Of a stretch of DNA of 64,000 nucleotides, positions 1-8,618 are shown in pieces. The stretch is from contig CAXXSY010000004.1 in the NCBI GenBank assembly GCA_963665015.2, positions 558,001-622,000 of the forward strand, read 5' to 3'. The notes beneath the pieces are model-generated. The model was not told the origin of the DNA, ran no database searches, and saw only the letters and a list, made by a program, of their open reading frames with translations. The position numbers were made by a program, and so were the translations under genes. The stretch's first letter is position 1, and each line of letters starts with the position of its first letter. Source of the stretch: G963662655 sp963665015. Lineage in GTDB: Bacteria; Cloacimonadota; Cloacimonadia; Cloacimonadales; JAIOQZ01.

Positions 1-879
1 AAGACGGACCTCGACAAGGCGAACCTTCTGAAGCTGAGCGGAAACTACGAACAGTGCGACAAGCTCCTTCAGGAGGCGCAGGAATTCTTCGCGGCGGAGA
101 ACGAGCTGAAGATGCTCGGGCTGACCTATCTGGAGATGGGCGTCCTCAGCTTCTGGCAGGGAAAACAGAAGGACGCGTTCGATTACTTCGAGAAGGAGCT
201 CCGGGCTTTCGAAGAGCTGGGAGAACCGCTCCGCGTAGCCGAAGCACTGGGGAACCTCGGCGTGATCTATCGCTATACCGGCGATTTCGAGAAATCGACC
301 GACTTTCTCAAACGACAGCTTCTCATCGCCGAGAAGCAGGGCGACAAGATACAGATTTCGCGCACGTTGGGGAACCTCGGCTGGGTGCTGGACGGTCAGC
401 AGAAGTACGAAGAGGCGCTGGAATACTATCGGCAGGCTTTGACCATCAATCGCGAACTCGGGCTCAAGAGCGAGATGATCCGCATGCTGGACAACATCGG
501 CTACGTGATGCAGTGCATTGGCGACTACGCCGACGCGCTCGAACATCACCAGAAGGCACTGGCGCACGCGAAGGAGATCAACGATATCGAGTCGCTGATC
601 AACATCCACGCCAACATGGCGCGCGCGAACAAGCTTTCCGGCAGGCTCGATGACGCCTACCGGCATTTCGAGACGGGACTCGATTTGATCCGACAATACG
701 GCATGAGCCACTCGTTGCCGGAGTTTCTCATAGAAAAGGCAGATCTGCTATTCGAAGATGGAAAGAGAGAAGAAGCGAAAGAACTGGCACAGGAAGGACT
801 CAAGAAAGCGGAAGAACTGAACAATGCCGAATTTACCGAAAAGGGGAGAGAATTGCTCAATAAAATCAAGAATGAATGA
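1..879 (+). CDS. TPR-repeat protein, 5' end outside window
   Basis: The reading frame is open from base 1, so only the C-terminal 292 residues are present. They consist almost entirely of tetratricopeptide repeats of about 40 residues, for example the A-L-G-N-L-G-V-I-Y and T-L-G-N-L-G-W-V-L helix A signatures followed by EEALEYYRQAL-type helix B segments. Repeats of this length (40 rather than 34 residues) are typical of the C-terminal sensor/scaffold part of bacterial protein kinases, adenylate cyclases and regulators, but the N-terminal effector is not in the window. The protein ends in a charged, lysine/glutamate-rich helix. Role is inferred only as protein-protein interaction. The next gene starts 22 bases after the stop and may be co-transcribed. 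Confidence 0.85.
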   Translation, partial: KTDLDKANLLKLSGNYEQCDKLLQEAQEFFAAENELKMLGLTYLEMGVLSFWQGKQKDAFDYFEKELRAFEELGEPLRVAEALGNLGVIYRYTGDFEKSTDFLKRQLLIAEKQGDKIQISRTLGNLGWVLDGQQKYEEALEYYRQALTINRELGLKSEMIRMLDNIGYVMQCIGDYADALEHHQKALAHAKEINDIESLINIHANMARANKLSGRLDDAYRHFETGLDLIRQYGMSHSLPEFLIEKADLLFEDGKREEAKELAQEGLKKAEELNNAEFTEKGRELLNKIKNE

Positions 880-901
880 TCGAAGAAAACTGGAGGATTT
901 C

Positions 902-1984
902 ATGAGACGACACATTTCTCTTTTGTTCTTTATCTTCTGTATCACCGGCTTCCTGTTCGCCGCCGAACCGCTCTTCCACGTGACCAACGCGGAAGAAGAC
1001 ACCATCTTCGCAGTCTATCCCTCCGGCATCCGGGTCATGGACGAAAACGGCAACATGATCATGATCGCCGAGCGCGACAGCATCCGTCTTTTCGTGAACG
1101 AGGATGAAACCCGTACCAGTCGCGGTAGCTTCGCCATTGGCGGAACCGCCAGCAGCACACGCAATTTCGACACCGAGTATTTCCGGCTCTCGCCCGACAG
1201 CGTTCGATTCTACCTCGATGATGAAAACAATCGTACCAGCCGCGGCAGCTTCGCCATCGGCGGAACCGCCAGCAGCACGCGCAACAGCGAAAATCAGTAT
1301 TTCAACATCTCCGCCAGCGATATCCCGCAGGTGATCGATCCCAGCCGTCCGCGCCTTCTGTGGTATCCGACCAAAAACGCCTTCCTGGTCGGCCAGGTGC
1401 TGGTCGAAGACCCGGACAGCGTCGGATTGAATTCGACCGCGACCGGCTATGAATCCAAAGCCATCGGCAACTACTCGCAGGCGTTCGGCTATCGGTCGAG
1501 GTCTCTCGGGGAGTACGCCACCGCGATGGGCAAAGGCTCGAACGCCATCGGAAGCAGTTCTCACGCGTATGGCGACTCCGCGCGAGCTGGCGGCGACGAC
1601 TCCTTCGCGATGGGATTCGGCGCAAAGACCATCGGTAGGGGATGCTTCGCGATCGGTTCCGCATCGCGAGCCCAGGACGGCGGTATTGCCGGAGGTATTT
1701 GTCTGGCAGACTGTAATTACAGCTTCGCGATGGGATTCGGTACCTACTCGAACGGTATCGGCGCGTTCGCACTCGGCAACCAGACCGAAGCGACAGCCTT
1801 TTCCGCGACTTCCATGGGATACAAGACCGTAGCATCCGGCGGCGCTTCGACCGCAATGGGCTACCAGACACAGGCTACAGGATTGAACGCGACGGCCATG
1901 GGTAACTTTTCGGTTTCATCGAATTCCAATGCCTTCGCGGCAGGATTTGAAGCCGTTTCTTCGGGCCCGTCTCGGTCGAAGTGA
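902..1984 (+). CDS. YadA-like head-repeat surface protein (N-terminal part of a frameshifted gene)
   Basis: The start at 902 follows GGAGG at 892-896 and gives a classic signal peptide ending near FLFAAEP. Residues about 60-130 carry two near-identical segments (RTSRGSFAIGGTASSTRN, DNA copies near 1110 and 1230). The rest is a run of 14-residue YadA head repeats (A-x-G-x-x-S-x-A-x-G-x-x-S pattern: ATGYESKAIGNYSQAFGYRS, TAMGKGSNAIGSSSHAYG), the left-handed beta-roll of trimeric autotransporter adhesins. There is no YadA membrane anchor. Instead the continuation in the next frame (1981-2313) is a FlgD-like sorting tail, so the intact protein would be about 470 residues. The frame is lost in the GGGCCC run at 1963-1968, where one base appears to be missing. 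Whether this is a real mutation or an assembly error cannot be told here. Confidence 0.8.
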   Translation: MRRHISLLFFIFCITGFLFAAEPLFHVTNAEEDTIFAVYPSGIRVMDENGNMIMIAERDSIRLFVNEDETRTSRGSFAIGGTASSTRNFDTEYFRLSPDSVRFYLDDENNRTSRGSFAIGGTASSTRNSENQYFNISASDIPQVIDPSRPRLLWYPTKNAFLVGQVLVEDPDSVGLNSTATGYESKAIGNYSQAFGYRSRSLGEYATAMGKGSNAIGSSSHAYGDSARAGGDDSFAMGFGAKTIGRGCFAIGSASRAQDGGIAGGICLADCNYSFAMGFGTYSNGIGAFALGNQTEATAFSATSMGYKTVASGGASTAMGYQTQATGLNATAMGNFSVSSNSNAFAAGFEAVSSGPSRSK

Positions 1985-2313
1985 TCGAGGGGGATCCCGA
2001 TCAGCCACCGGCGTACTATGATGTCACCGCGCTGGACCGGAACTACCCCAATCCCTTCAATCCGGAAACAACGATTGTCTATAGCCTGAGCGGAACGGAA
2101 GGTTCACCGGAGCAGGTCTCGATCGTCATCTACAACGCGAAAGGTCAGCGAATCCGAACCCTCATCGACGGCATGCAGGACCCGGGATTCGAGAAGACCG
2201 TCGTGTGGAACGGACTGGACGATCAGCGCAAGCCGGTCTCCAGCGGTGTCTATTTCGTTCGCATGAAGACATCCGACTATGCGAATATCCGTAAAATCCT
2301 GTTGATGAAGTAG
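1981..2313 (+). CDS. C-terminal sorting tail of the frameshifted YadA-like protein
   Basis: This frame reads VEVIEGDPDQPP, then NYPNPFNPETTIVYSL and ends KILLMK. It is the FlgD-Ig-like/type IX sorting tail seen on five other proteins of this window (NPFNPETTI, then a K-G-Q-x-x-R/K-T-L strand, WNG, SSGVYFVRM, LLMK). It has no plausible ribosome-binding site of its own. Its upstream frame joins the YadA-like ORF smoothly if one base is inserted around 1963-1968 (FEAVSSG + PVSVEVIEG). It is therefore best read as the 3' end of the preceding gene. It would direct secretion and outer-surface attachment in a type IX-like pathway (known for the family; inferred here). Confidence 0.75.
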   Translation: MIEGDPDQPPAYYDVTALDRNYPNPFNPETTIVYSLSGTEGSPEQVSIVIYNAKGQRIRTLIDGMQDPGFEKTVVWNGLDDQRKPVSSGVYFVRMKTSDYANIRKILLMK

Positions 2314-2354
2314 GGAGCAGGGAGGGAGGTTGTTCTCTGTTGGGCCGGAGAGAT

Positions 2355-2377
2355 GGGCAGGCACAAGGACCTGCCCC
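2355..2377. repeat. Short GC-rich palindrome, copy 1
   Basis: Inverted repeat with arms GGGCAGG(CAC) and CCTGCCC separated by a few bases, followed by CTAC. Closely related copies lie at 42887-42910 and 43332-43355. In every case it is intergenic and downstream of genes, which suggests a dispersed REP-like element rather than a gene-specific signal. Confidence 0.7.
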
Positions 2378-2511
2378 TACCGGACGTCTGTAGGTTTTAA
2401 GGAACGAAAAACCTGAATTCCCAAGCCGCCCGCATCACTTCTCCCTTGTCCGAATGGGATATGTCGCTCGGAGGTTGGCGATTACGAGAACACGGGCATT
2501 AATTTTCAATT

Positions 2512-2544
2512 AAAAAACCCGCCCCAAGAAAGTGGAGCGGGTTT
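2512..2544 (-). terminator. Rho-independent terminator-like hairpin
   Basis: Arms AAACCCGC (2515-2522) and GCGGGTTT (2537-2544) form a stem. Read on the minus strand, the hairpin is followed directly by a run of T (complement of A 2512-2517). It is oriented to stop transcription coming from the minus-strand secreted-protein gene that ends at 3011, although about 470 bases and a tandem repeat array lie between. Confidence 0.55.
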
Positions 2545-2571
2545 CAGTATTCTAACAGTTATCCACTAACA

Positions 2572-2593
2572 TAATATCAGTAAGCTGATATTA
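2572..2593. repeat. Perfect 9-bp hairpin with TAAG loop
   Basis: Arms TAATATCAG (2572-2580) and CTGATATTA (2585-2593). It is preceded by TATCCACTAA. The same arrangement (TATCCACTAA, then a hairpin with TAATTTCG arms) occurs at 43361-43392 overlapping the stop codon of another sorted secreted protein, so this looks like a conserved 3' element. Confidence 0.55.
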
Positions 2594-2615
2594 CAACGTT
2601 CATGTTTTCGTTGTT

Positions 2616-2916
2616 GGGATTCCAGGTTATCGCTACGCGAATCCAACATTCGACTTCGTCAAAGCCGACTCCAGCACTTCGTGCTTCCGGCAACTTTTCG
2701 CATTTTGGATTCCAGGTTATCGCTACGCGAAACCTACATTTGACTTCGTCAAAGCCGACTCCAGCACTTCGTGCCTCCGGCAACTTTTCGTTTTGACTGC
2801 GTCAAAGCCGACTCCAGCACTTCGTGCCTCCGGCAACTTTTCGTTTTGACTGCGTCAAAGCCGACTCCAGCACTTCGTGCCTCCGGCAACTTTTCGTTTT
2901 GACTGCGTCAAAGCCG
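2616..2916. repeat. Tandem repeat array (about 88-bp and 53-bp units)
   Basis: Two copies of an 86-89 bp unit beginning GGATTCCAGGTTATCGCTAC (2617-2704, 2706-2790) are followed by two full and one partial copy of a 53-bp unit (2791-2843, 2844-2896, 2897-2916) beginning TTTTGACTGCGTCAAAGCCG. The 53-bp unit is a truncated version of the longer one, sharing the CGACTCCAGCACTTCGTGC core. Together with the palindromes above, this accounts for the gene-free stretch 2314-3010; short ORFs across it are not credible. Confidence 0.8.
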
Positions 2917-3010
2917 AAAATGCAAAAGGAAACGATATTCCACTTTCGCTATTTCGCTTTGCGAAAGGCTTTCGTTCGAAGAATTCGTTTTCGCTACGCG
3001 AAAGACGAAT

Positions 3011-5140
3011 TTACTTCATCAGAACCATTTTTTGTGTCATGGTCTGTCCGGCGGCATCGAGTTTGTAGAAATAGACGCCACTGGAGACGTTCTTGTTCGA
3101 TTCGTCCTTACCGTTCCAGACAACCGTATTCTGACCCTGAATCGCTCTTCCCTTGAAAAGGGTCTTGATCTTCTGGCCGCGGATGTTAAACACCGAGAGT
3201 TCTGCGTTCATTTCTTTCGGAACGCTGAAAGCGATGGTGGTTTCCGGGTTGAAGGGGTTGGGGTAGTTCTGGTTCAGCGCGATCGACTGGCTCACCGAAG
3301 GTACTTCTTCCACTGCGTGGGTTACCGACGAGAAATCGATATCGATCGCCATGTAGCTGACCGTACCGCCGTTGTTGTCGCCGAGATCGTTTTGAGCGTA
3401 GGAGCCGAAGCTGTTGTCGTTGAAGTACATGATATGCAGCTTGGCGTGGTTGTTGCCAATATCTTCGATCTTGTCGCCGACATAGAGGTAGCACGGGATT
3501 TGTCCATCGAGCTGCTCGACATAGTTCCCGTCCGGGTCGCTCGGATTTGCGTTCATAACGATCGGATCGGTCCAGGTCCAGCCGTTGTCACCGGAGATCG
3601 AGATCATGATTTCCGGAACGGTTGCCCAGTCGGCGTAGTCCTCGTCGCCACCGTCGTTGTAGTACAGTTCCTTGAGTCCGTCCGACCAGATTGCCGCCAT
3701 CCAGTCTTTCTCTTCGTTGTATGCGATCTTGAAGTAGTTTTCGTGGAAGGCCTGTTCGGAGTCGTAGTAGAAGATTGGCCAGCCACTCACAGCGTTGACG
3801 TTACCCGATTCTTCGTAGTATTCATCGACTTCGCCGTCTTCATCTACATCCCATGGTACGAAGGGCAGTCCGTCATTCGGGGTGGCGCTCTTCGGGTAGA
3901 GGTCGTAGCTGTAGAATTCTTCTGCGTTGCTGTCGTAGATGAAGTTACGCATCTGGTGGAAGTAGGGCCAGTATTTCAGTTCATCGCCGACCCATCCCTG
4001 CAGCGCGTACGGAGCCTGGAAGTGCAGACATCCTTCGTCGTCCCATATCGTGGTCATGTGACCCGCGAAGGAGAACGAGAAGAACAGATCGTAAGCATCG
4101 TCCGGCCATGTCGAGCCGTCGTTGTTTTCGGGATTATCGACGTACATTTCCGAATTGACGACATGGTATTCCCATTCGCCTTCGCAGAAGTTGTCGTTGA
4201 TCAGGACGAAGTAATCGGGGTCTTCCACTTCGAAGTAGTCCTCGCCACCTGCCAGGTTTCCGTAGATGGCGAATTTACCATCCCACGAACATGCGGACGA
4301 GAAGAAGGGACGCATCCAATCAGGATCGGCATTCCACTCATCCATTTGCGGGATGGTGATGTAGGTCCAATCCAGTGTCGGGAATGTGCCGGATTCGATA
4401 TCGGCTGTCGTGTAGTCGCAGAACGCGATCATGACGTTTTCGGATGGATTGCCGGCATCGGAGTGCGCGGTGTTGTTGTTTGCCAGAACATACACGCGGC
4501 GTTTTCCATCCTGATCGTAACTCGGCGCTTTGCTGATATAGACGTACGGCCATACGAACTGGTCGTCGTCGTACGGCGGATCGACCGGCATGGAATCCCA
4601 GTCGCTGTTCATGATGACCATGAACGGGCTGCTGAGAAGTCCGGGCGAGCCCAGAAGGTGCCAGACGTCCATTCCGAAAGCGACATCGTAAACATCGGTA
4701 ACATCGGTTTCGATGTGCCATGCGTAGAAGGGATCTTGTGTTTCCGGATCGAGGTCGAGACCTACATATCCTTCATACGAATCGGTCTGTCCGATGTAGT
4801 TCGTGGAATTGATGGTCCCGTTCGGATCGATATAGGTCAGATAAGAACGTCGCTCGGCAGCGGCGGTTTCTTTACCGTGGAACGCCAGATAGACACCGCC
4901 GTTTTCCTGGATATGCATGGGGGTGCCATTGTAGCTGCCCATCATGTAATCGAAGTAAGACGGCTGGATATCTGTTGGTTCGATAATAAAGGACCACGAC
5001 GGTACTTCGCGTGTTCTTGGTGCGGGGACGGTTCCTTTTTCTTTGCGTGCTTCTTTCTGGGGTCCAGCTTGCATCGCGTCGGCGAGAAGCATGTTACAAA
5101 GTAAGAAAAGAAGCATAGCAATACCCAAAACTCGTTTCAT
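3011..5140 (-). CDS. Large secreted protein with type IX-like C-terminal sorting domain
   Basis: 709 residues. AGGAGG lies 6 bases upstream of the ATG and a clear signal peptide (MKRVLGIAMLLFLLCNMLLA) follows. Residues about 50-615 are rich in W, Y, D and N, with recurrent D-P-D, W-T-W-T-D-P and S-x-D-G motifs. This resembles the blades of BNR/sialidase-like beta-propellers, but I cannot assign a catalytic family. The C-terminal 80 residues are the FlgD-like sorting tail (NPFNPETTIAFSV, RGQKIKTL, WNGKDESNK, SSGVYFYKL, MVLMK). Likely exported to the periplasm by Sec and then across the outer membrane. It stands alone between repeats and the alkaline phosphatase gene on the same strand. Function unknown. 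Confidence 0.85.
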   Translation of the reverse strand: MKRVLGIAMLLFLLCNMLLADAMQAGPQKEARKEKGTVPAPRTREVPSWSFIIEPTDIQPSYFDYMMGSYNGTPMHIQENGGVYLAFHGKETAAAERRSYLTYIDPNGTINSTNYIGQTDSYEGYVGLDLDPETQDPFYAWHIETDVTDVYDVAFGMDVWHLLGSPGLLSSPFMVIMNSDWDSMPVDPPYDDDQFVWPYVYISKAPSYDQDGKRRVYVLANNNTAHSDAGNPSENVMIAFCDYTTADIESGTFPTLDWTYITIPQMDEWNADPDWMRPFFSSACSWDGKFAIYGNLAGGEDYFEVEDPDYFVLINDNFCEGEWEYHVVNSEMYVDNPENNDGSTWPDDAYDLFFSFSFAGHMTTIWDDEGCLHFQAPYALQGWVGDELKYWPYFHQMRNFIYDSNAEEFYSYDLYPKSATPNDGLPFVPWDVDEDGEVDEYYEESGNVNAVSGWPIFYYDSEQAFHENYFKIAYNEEKDWMAAIWSDGLKELYYNDGGDEDYADWATVPEIMISISGDNGWTWTDPIVMNANPSDPDGNYVEQLDGQIPCYLYVGDKIEDIGNNHAKLHIMYFNDNSFGSYAQNDLGDNNGGTVSYMAIDIDFSSVTHAVEEVPSVSQSIALNQNYPNPFNPETTIAFSVPKEMNAELSVFNIRGQKIKTLFKGRAIQGQNTVVWNGKDESNKNVSSGVYFYKLDAAGQTMTQKMVLMK

Positions 5141-5311
5141 AAATCCTCCTGTTCATACAGAGCCGACATATCTGGAACCGTGAACAAGAAAAATATCTGG
5201 AGCTGGTGTAGATAAGAAACACGAGAAACCGATTCATGTCAAATGAAAAATGCGGAATTGCCAAAATTTCATGAAATCCGTGTGAAGAATTTTTCCCCGA
5301 AATGGCGAATA

Positions 5312-6742
5312 TTACCGGTTGGCCCTCGCCCATTCGATCATGAATTTCCCGATATCGGTATTGTCGATGTATTCCCCGAAAACGGGATCGGTACCGTCGA
5401 TAGCCTCCCGTATCAGTTGGCAACCTTTTCCTGCTGCGAACAGCGGCACGAGGGAATTGGTATGGCTGCCGCTACGCCATATCACCTCGGGGACGGTTCC
5501 TTTCGGTGATGGCTTGACGATGAGGTTCTTCTTCATGTCTTTGAGGTTGCCTTTCGCGGTGAGGTAGCCGCACTCGTGATCCGCGGTGATGATGAGGAGA
5601 TTCTCTTCCCAGCCGCCGTTTTCGTCAATCCACGCGACGACCGTCTCGACTGCGCGGATGAAATCGGTCTGCTCCTCGATCATCCTGCCGATCTGGTTGT
5701 TGTGTCCCGTCCAATCGACAGCGCCGCCCTCGATCATGAGAAAGAAGCCGTCGGGATCGTCGGAAAGAGCTTGAAGCGCAGCGCGTGAGAGGAGCGAGAG
5801 GTCCGGCAGGCTGTCCTGCATGGGTACTTTGTAGGGTAAGGCCTTTCCATCGCCGGGTCGTTCTTGCTGGAGCGTGTGGTAGCACCTGGGAACGCCGAGG
5901 ATGCGCCCTTCACTGAGCCCAACAGGCTGGAAATGGTCAGGGTCTTTCTCCTCGCGGCTTTCCTGATATCCTTTCGCAATCATCATATTGAAATGCTCGA
6001 TCGCTTCGAAATCTTTTAAATCGTGGATCATATACCATGCATCGTGTTTTCCGTCTCCATCGTTATCGCCGGCATGAAAATCGGTCTTTCCGTCACCGTC
6101 GATGTTAAAACTCGTATCGCCCTTTTGGAGCGAGTTCCACACCGCATCGCCGCCGACGTATTTGCATTTTCCTCTTGTCGGGTACCCGCACCCGAAGATC
6201 AGATCCATCTCGCTTGCCAGCATCTCATGGGCTATTTCGCTGTACCTCGAACGGGCAGGCTTGTGCACGACGAAGCCGGCGGGGGTCGCATGGGAAAACA
6301 TGACCGTGGTGACGACGCCGGCTCGTTTTCCGGCCTCTTTGGCTGCTTCGGTAACATTGGGCAGCGGCTCGTTTCTGGAGGTCATTCCGAGGATGCCGTT
6401 GCGCGTCTTGTGCCCGGTTGCCATGGCGGTCGCGGCGGCGGCGGAATCGGTGTGGGGATTCTTGATCCATGTGGAATCGGTCCATGCCTTTTCGGGATCG
6501 TATTCGCCCGGATGGGGATAGGTGCTGACGGCAAGCTGAACCGGCATCGAAGAGAGTACTTGCGGCAGTTTGGTGCCTTCGCTGTAGTATCCCTGAGTGT
6601 AGAAGTGGTTGAAACCGGCGCCGTCCGAAATCATCAGAATGAGGTTCTTCGGTACGGATTCTTCTGTGCAGCCCTTATAGAAGAACGCGAAAACGAGCAT
6701 CAGAGTGATCGTCGCGATTCCGGCAAGCTTGTCCTTTTTCAT
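5312..6742 (-). CDS. Alkaline phosphatase (PhoA superfamily)
   Basis: 476 residues, with GGAGG just upstream of the ATG. A hydrophobic N-terminus (TITLMLVFAFFYKGC) suggests an exported or lipid-anchored protein, though the lipobox is not canonical. Family motifs are in order: metal ligand Asp in LILMISDGAG (D40), nucleophile Ser in HTDSAAAATA (S100), EGGAVDWTGHNNQ carrying metal ligands, ITADHECGYL (Asp-His ligands) and SGSHTNSLVP with the last His. Hydrolyses phosphomonoesters in the periplasm to supply phosphate. It is followed on the same strand, 171 bases later, by the sorted secreted protein at 3011-5140. No Pho-box-like operator was recognised upstream. Confidence 0.93.
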   Translation of the reverse strand: MKKDKLAGIATITLMLVFAFFYKGCTEESVPKNLILMISDGAGFNHFYTQGYYSEGTKLPQVLSSMPVQLAVSTYPHPGEYDPEKAWTDSTWIKNPHTDSAAAATAMATGHKTRNGILGMTSRNEPLPNVTEAAKEAGKRAGVVTTVMFSHATPAGFVVHKPARSRYSEIAHEMLASEMDLIFGCGYPTRGKCKYVGGDAVWNSLQKGDTSFNIDGDGKTDFHAGDNDGDGKHDAWYMIHDLKDFEAIEHFNMMIAKGYQESREEKDPDHFQPVGLSEGRILGVPRCYHTLQQERPGDGKALPYKVPMQDSLPDLSLLSRAALQALSDDPDGFFLMIEGGAVDWTGHNNQIGRMIEEQTDFIRAVETVVAWIDENGGWEENLLIITADHECGYLTAKGNLKDMKKNLIVKPSPKGTVPEVIWRSGSHTNSLVPLFAAGKGCQLIREAIDGTDPVFGEYIDNTDIGKFMIEWARANR

Positions 6743-6899
6743 GTAGCCTCCACTCGATGAAAATATCCGGCGTGAGAAATCGTCAATAAAAATCGGATGA
6801 GTGTTAAGAAGGGCTTTGAGATATTTGAAAATATTTCTTTACTTTTCTGTAATGAAATGGATAATGGGATTATGCGTTAAGCTTCTACAGGAATAAGTA

Positions 6900-7598
6900 A
6901 TGAATGCATATAAACGTACTATTTTTCTCGTCGCGTTCTGCATGATGATATCATTCTGCACGGCCGGTGAGAACAAAGAAGAGGACCAAAAGATGACGAA
7001 ACTCCATGAATTGAGGACACCGATCTTCTGGGCGGAAGGACATCCGGGTGACTTGAACCGCGAGAACTGGAAGGTCGAGGTGACGGGACTGTGCGAGCAT
7101 CCCACCACGTTCACCTGGAAGGATTTGATGGATTTGCCGAAGACAGTCGCGGACGCCAGGCTAACCAGCGTGACGCGGTGGTCCGTGCGGGGCGACTGGG
7201 GCGGCGTGAAACTTACGGATATCTTCGATCGGGTCAAGCCAACGGAGGATGTCACGTACGTGCGGTTCTGGTCGATCGGCCTCGAGTACGACACCAGCAT
7301 TCCGATGGAGACCGCCATGATGGATCGGACGCTGCTGGCGTGGGAATTTGACGGCGAACTGCTGGGCGAGGACTACGGTGGTCCGGTGAGGATTTTCTGC
7401 CCGTACCTGTGGGGATACAAATCCGCCAAGAGCGTAATCAAGATCGAGCTGATGGACCATTACGAGCCCGGATTCTGGGAGCAGAGGGGTTATACCGATT
7501 CCGGTGAAATCATCCCGACCAAGGTGCGCGACATCAACGATGAAGGAAAAGTGAAAAAGATACCGGGTGGAGAAGTTCGGGAGTTCCTGGACGACTGA
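6900..7598 (+). CDS. Sulfite-oxidase-fold (molybdopterin-type) protein with Cys-to-Ser at the Mo ligand position
   Basis: 232 residues. An N-terminal hydrophobic segment (FLVAFCMMISFC) suggests export by Sec; there is no twin-arginine motif. The oxidoreductase molybdopterin-binding domain is evident from VEVTGLCEHP, TRWSVRGDWGGV, GPVRIFCPYLWGYKSAK and PGFWEQRGYTDSGEI, all in family order. In related bacterial enzymes the residue before V-T-R-W-S is the cysteine that coordinates molybdenum. Here it is Ser90 (codon AGC, 7167-7169). The protein may therefore be catalytically altered or use Ser ligation. It appears to be a single gene with no cytochrome partner nearby. Confidence 0.85.
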   Translation: MNAYKRTIFLVAFCMMISFCTAGENKEEDQKMTKLHELRTPIFWAEGHPGDLNRENWKVEVTGLCEHPTTFTWKDLMDLPKTVADARLTSVTRWSVRGDWGGVKLTDIFDRVKPTEDVTYVRFWSIGLEYDTSIPMETAMMDRTLLAWEFDGELLGEDYGGPVRIFCPYLWGYKSAKSVIKIELMDHYEPGFWEQRGYTDSGEIIPTKVRDINDEGKVKKIPGGEVREFLDD

Positions 7599-7693
7599 TT
7601 ATCCCGCTCCCGGAACGGACAAAGCCTTTTTTCTATTTTCGAGCATGTTTTTTCATATTAAATGAATATCCATGGAGTTGTAAGCAGATTTTC

Positions 7694-7722
7694 TTGACAC
7701 CGTGAATTTCTTCTGGCAAAAT
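7694..7722 (+). promoter_or_regulatory. Sigma-70-type promoter for the LPP20-like lipoprotein
   Basis: TTGACA at 7694-7699, 17 bases, then CAAAAT at 7717-7722 (4 of 6 with TATAAT). It lies 33 bases before the ATG at 7756. The block TTCTGGCAAA just before the -10 end is shared with the putative rodA promoter at 12809-12838. Confidence 0.5.
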
Positions 7723-7755
7723 GAATTTATTAAATATCTTCACAAAGGAGGACAA

Positions 7756-8304
7756 ATGAGAACGACAGCGATAATCGTCGCACTGCTACTGATTGTGAGT
7801 ATGTTTACTGCCTGTGGAGGCGGTGGACCGAAAGCGCCCAAGGGCGTTCAGCAAGTTTATTATCCGGACTGGTGGCGCGTACAGGACGACACGGAACACG
7901 TGAACACGTTTGGAATGGCTACCAAGGTGTCGCAGAATATGTCGTACGATGCCGCGTACTCCGATGCCATGCTTCAGGCGGCACAATACGTCGAGGCCTA
8001 TGTCAAGGGTATGGTCAAGAACTACGAGGAAGAAGCCGGGGTGAATGACCCGCAAAACCTCGCGCTGACCAGCAAGGTCGTGAAAGTCATTTCGGAAGCG
8101 AAATTCTCCAACGCGCTTGTCAACAAGCAGGAGACCATCACGCTCGAAAACAACCGCTTCCAGACCTTTGTGCGCGTCGCGATCCCGAAAGACACCATCA
8201 ACAAGAATGTTGTCGATAATATCCGCAACGAAGAAGCGCTCTACAATCAGTTCAAAGCATCACAGTCCTTCAAGGAACTGGAAGAAGAACTGAAGAACAA
8301 ATAG
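7756..8304 (+). CDS. LPP20-like lipoprotein
   Basis: 182 residues from the ATG at 7756, chosen because AAAGGAGG precedes it and the upstream in-frame ATG at 7702 falls inside the promoter. The signal peptide ends with lipobox F-T-A-C (Cys20) and a GGGG linker. The mature part begins with a P-D-W-W segment, then VNTFGMATKV, an alanine-rich helix (YDAAYSDAMLQAAQYVEAYV) and a final strand FVRVAIPKD. This is the layout of the LPP20 family of outer-membrane-associated lipoproteins. Two more members are encoded at 40203-41021 and 41996-42619. It is flanked by its own promoter and terminator, so it is monocistronic. Function in the envelope is not known. Confidence 0.75.
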   Translation: MRTTAIIVALLLIVSMFTACGGGGPKAPKGVQQVYYPDWWRVQDDTEHVNTFGMATKVSQNMSYDAAYSDAMLQAAQYVEAYVKGMVKNYEEEAGVNDPQNLALTSKVVKVISEAKFSNALVNKQETITLENNRFQTFVRVAIPKDTINKNVVDNIRNEEALYNQFKASQSFKELEEELKNK

Positions 8305-8324
8305 CGCACTTACCTATTGCTTTT

Positions 8325-8357
8325 AAAGCCTGCGAGATCGATTCTTGCAGGCTTTTT
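8325..8357 (+). terminator. Rho-independent terminator
   Basis: Stem AAAGCCTGC (8325-8333) with GCAGGCTTT (8347-8355) followed by TT, 21 bases after the lipoprotein stop codon. Confidence 0.8.
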
Positions 8358-8390
8358 CGTTTCAGGCCGCAGACCTTTATGCGCTTGTAT

Positions 8391-8500
8391 AACTTCTGAA
8401 TGTACGACGGATGTTATGCATTGTGAATCCGGGTAATGAAATCAACATTCAAAAGACCTCCCTCCGGTCGGACATTCGGAAGTTGATTTCTTTCGCAGCG
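8391..8500. repeat. Interspersed palindromic element, copy 1
   Basis: Carries AACTTCTGAATGTA, GATGTTATGC, and the inverted pair GAAATCAAC (8438-8446) / GTTGATTTC (8482-8490) around ATTCAAAAGACCTCC and GGTCGGACATTCGGAA. The same order of blocks recurs near 30955-31085 and twice at 35022-35425. With the terminator it fills the gene-free stretch 8305-8618. TTGACG at 8553 and TAAAAT at 8583 are too widely spaced to call a promoter. Confidence 0.65.
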
Positions 8501-8618
8501 CTTAATCTTCGGTCGAGCATCCGCTGTTCCCATACGGGATTCATGTTTTTCCTTGACGGTTTTCAGAGGCTTCTGTTTTTGATAAAATACATAAATTCTG
8601 GAGAACTCCGGAGGTACG

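Noticed and set aside
2616..2916. Possible CRISPR array
   Set aside because: The tandem units are contiguous with no unique spacers, and no cas gene is in the window.
3032..5104. 690-residue open frame on the plus strand opposite the secreted protein gene
   Set aside because: Exact antisense of a gene with signal peptide, Shine-Dalgarno and sorting tail; no start signal and low-complexity V/I/R-rich composition.
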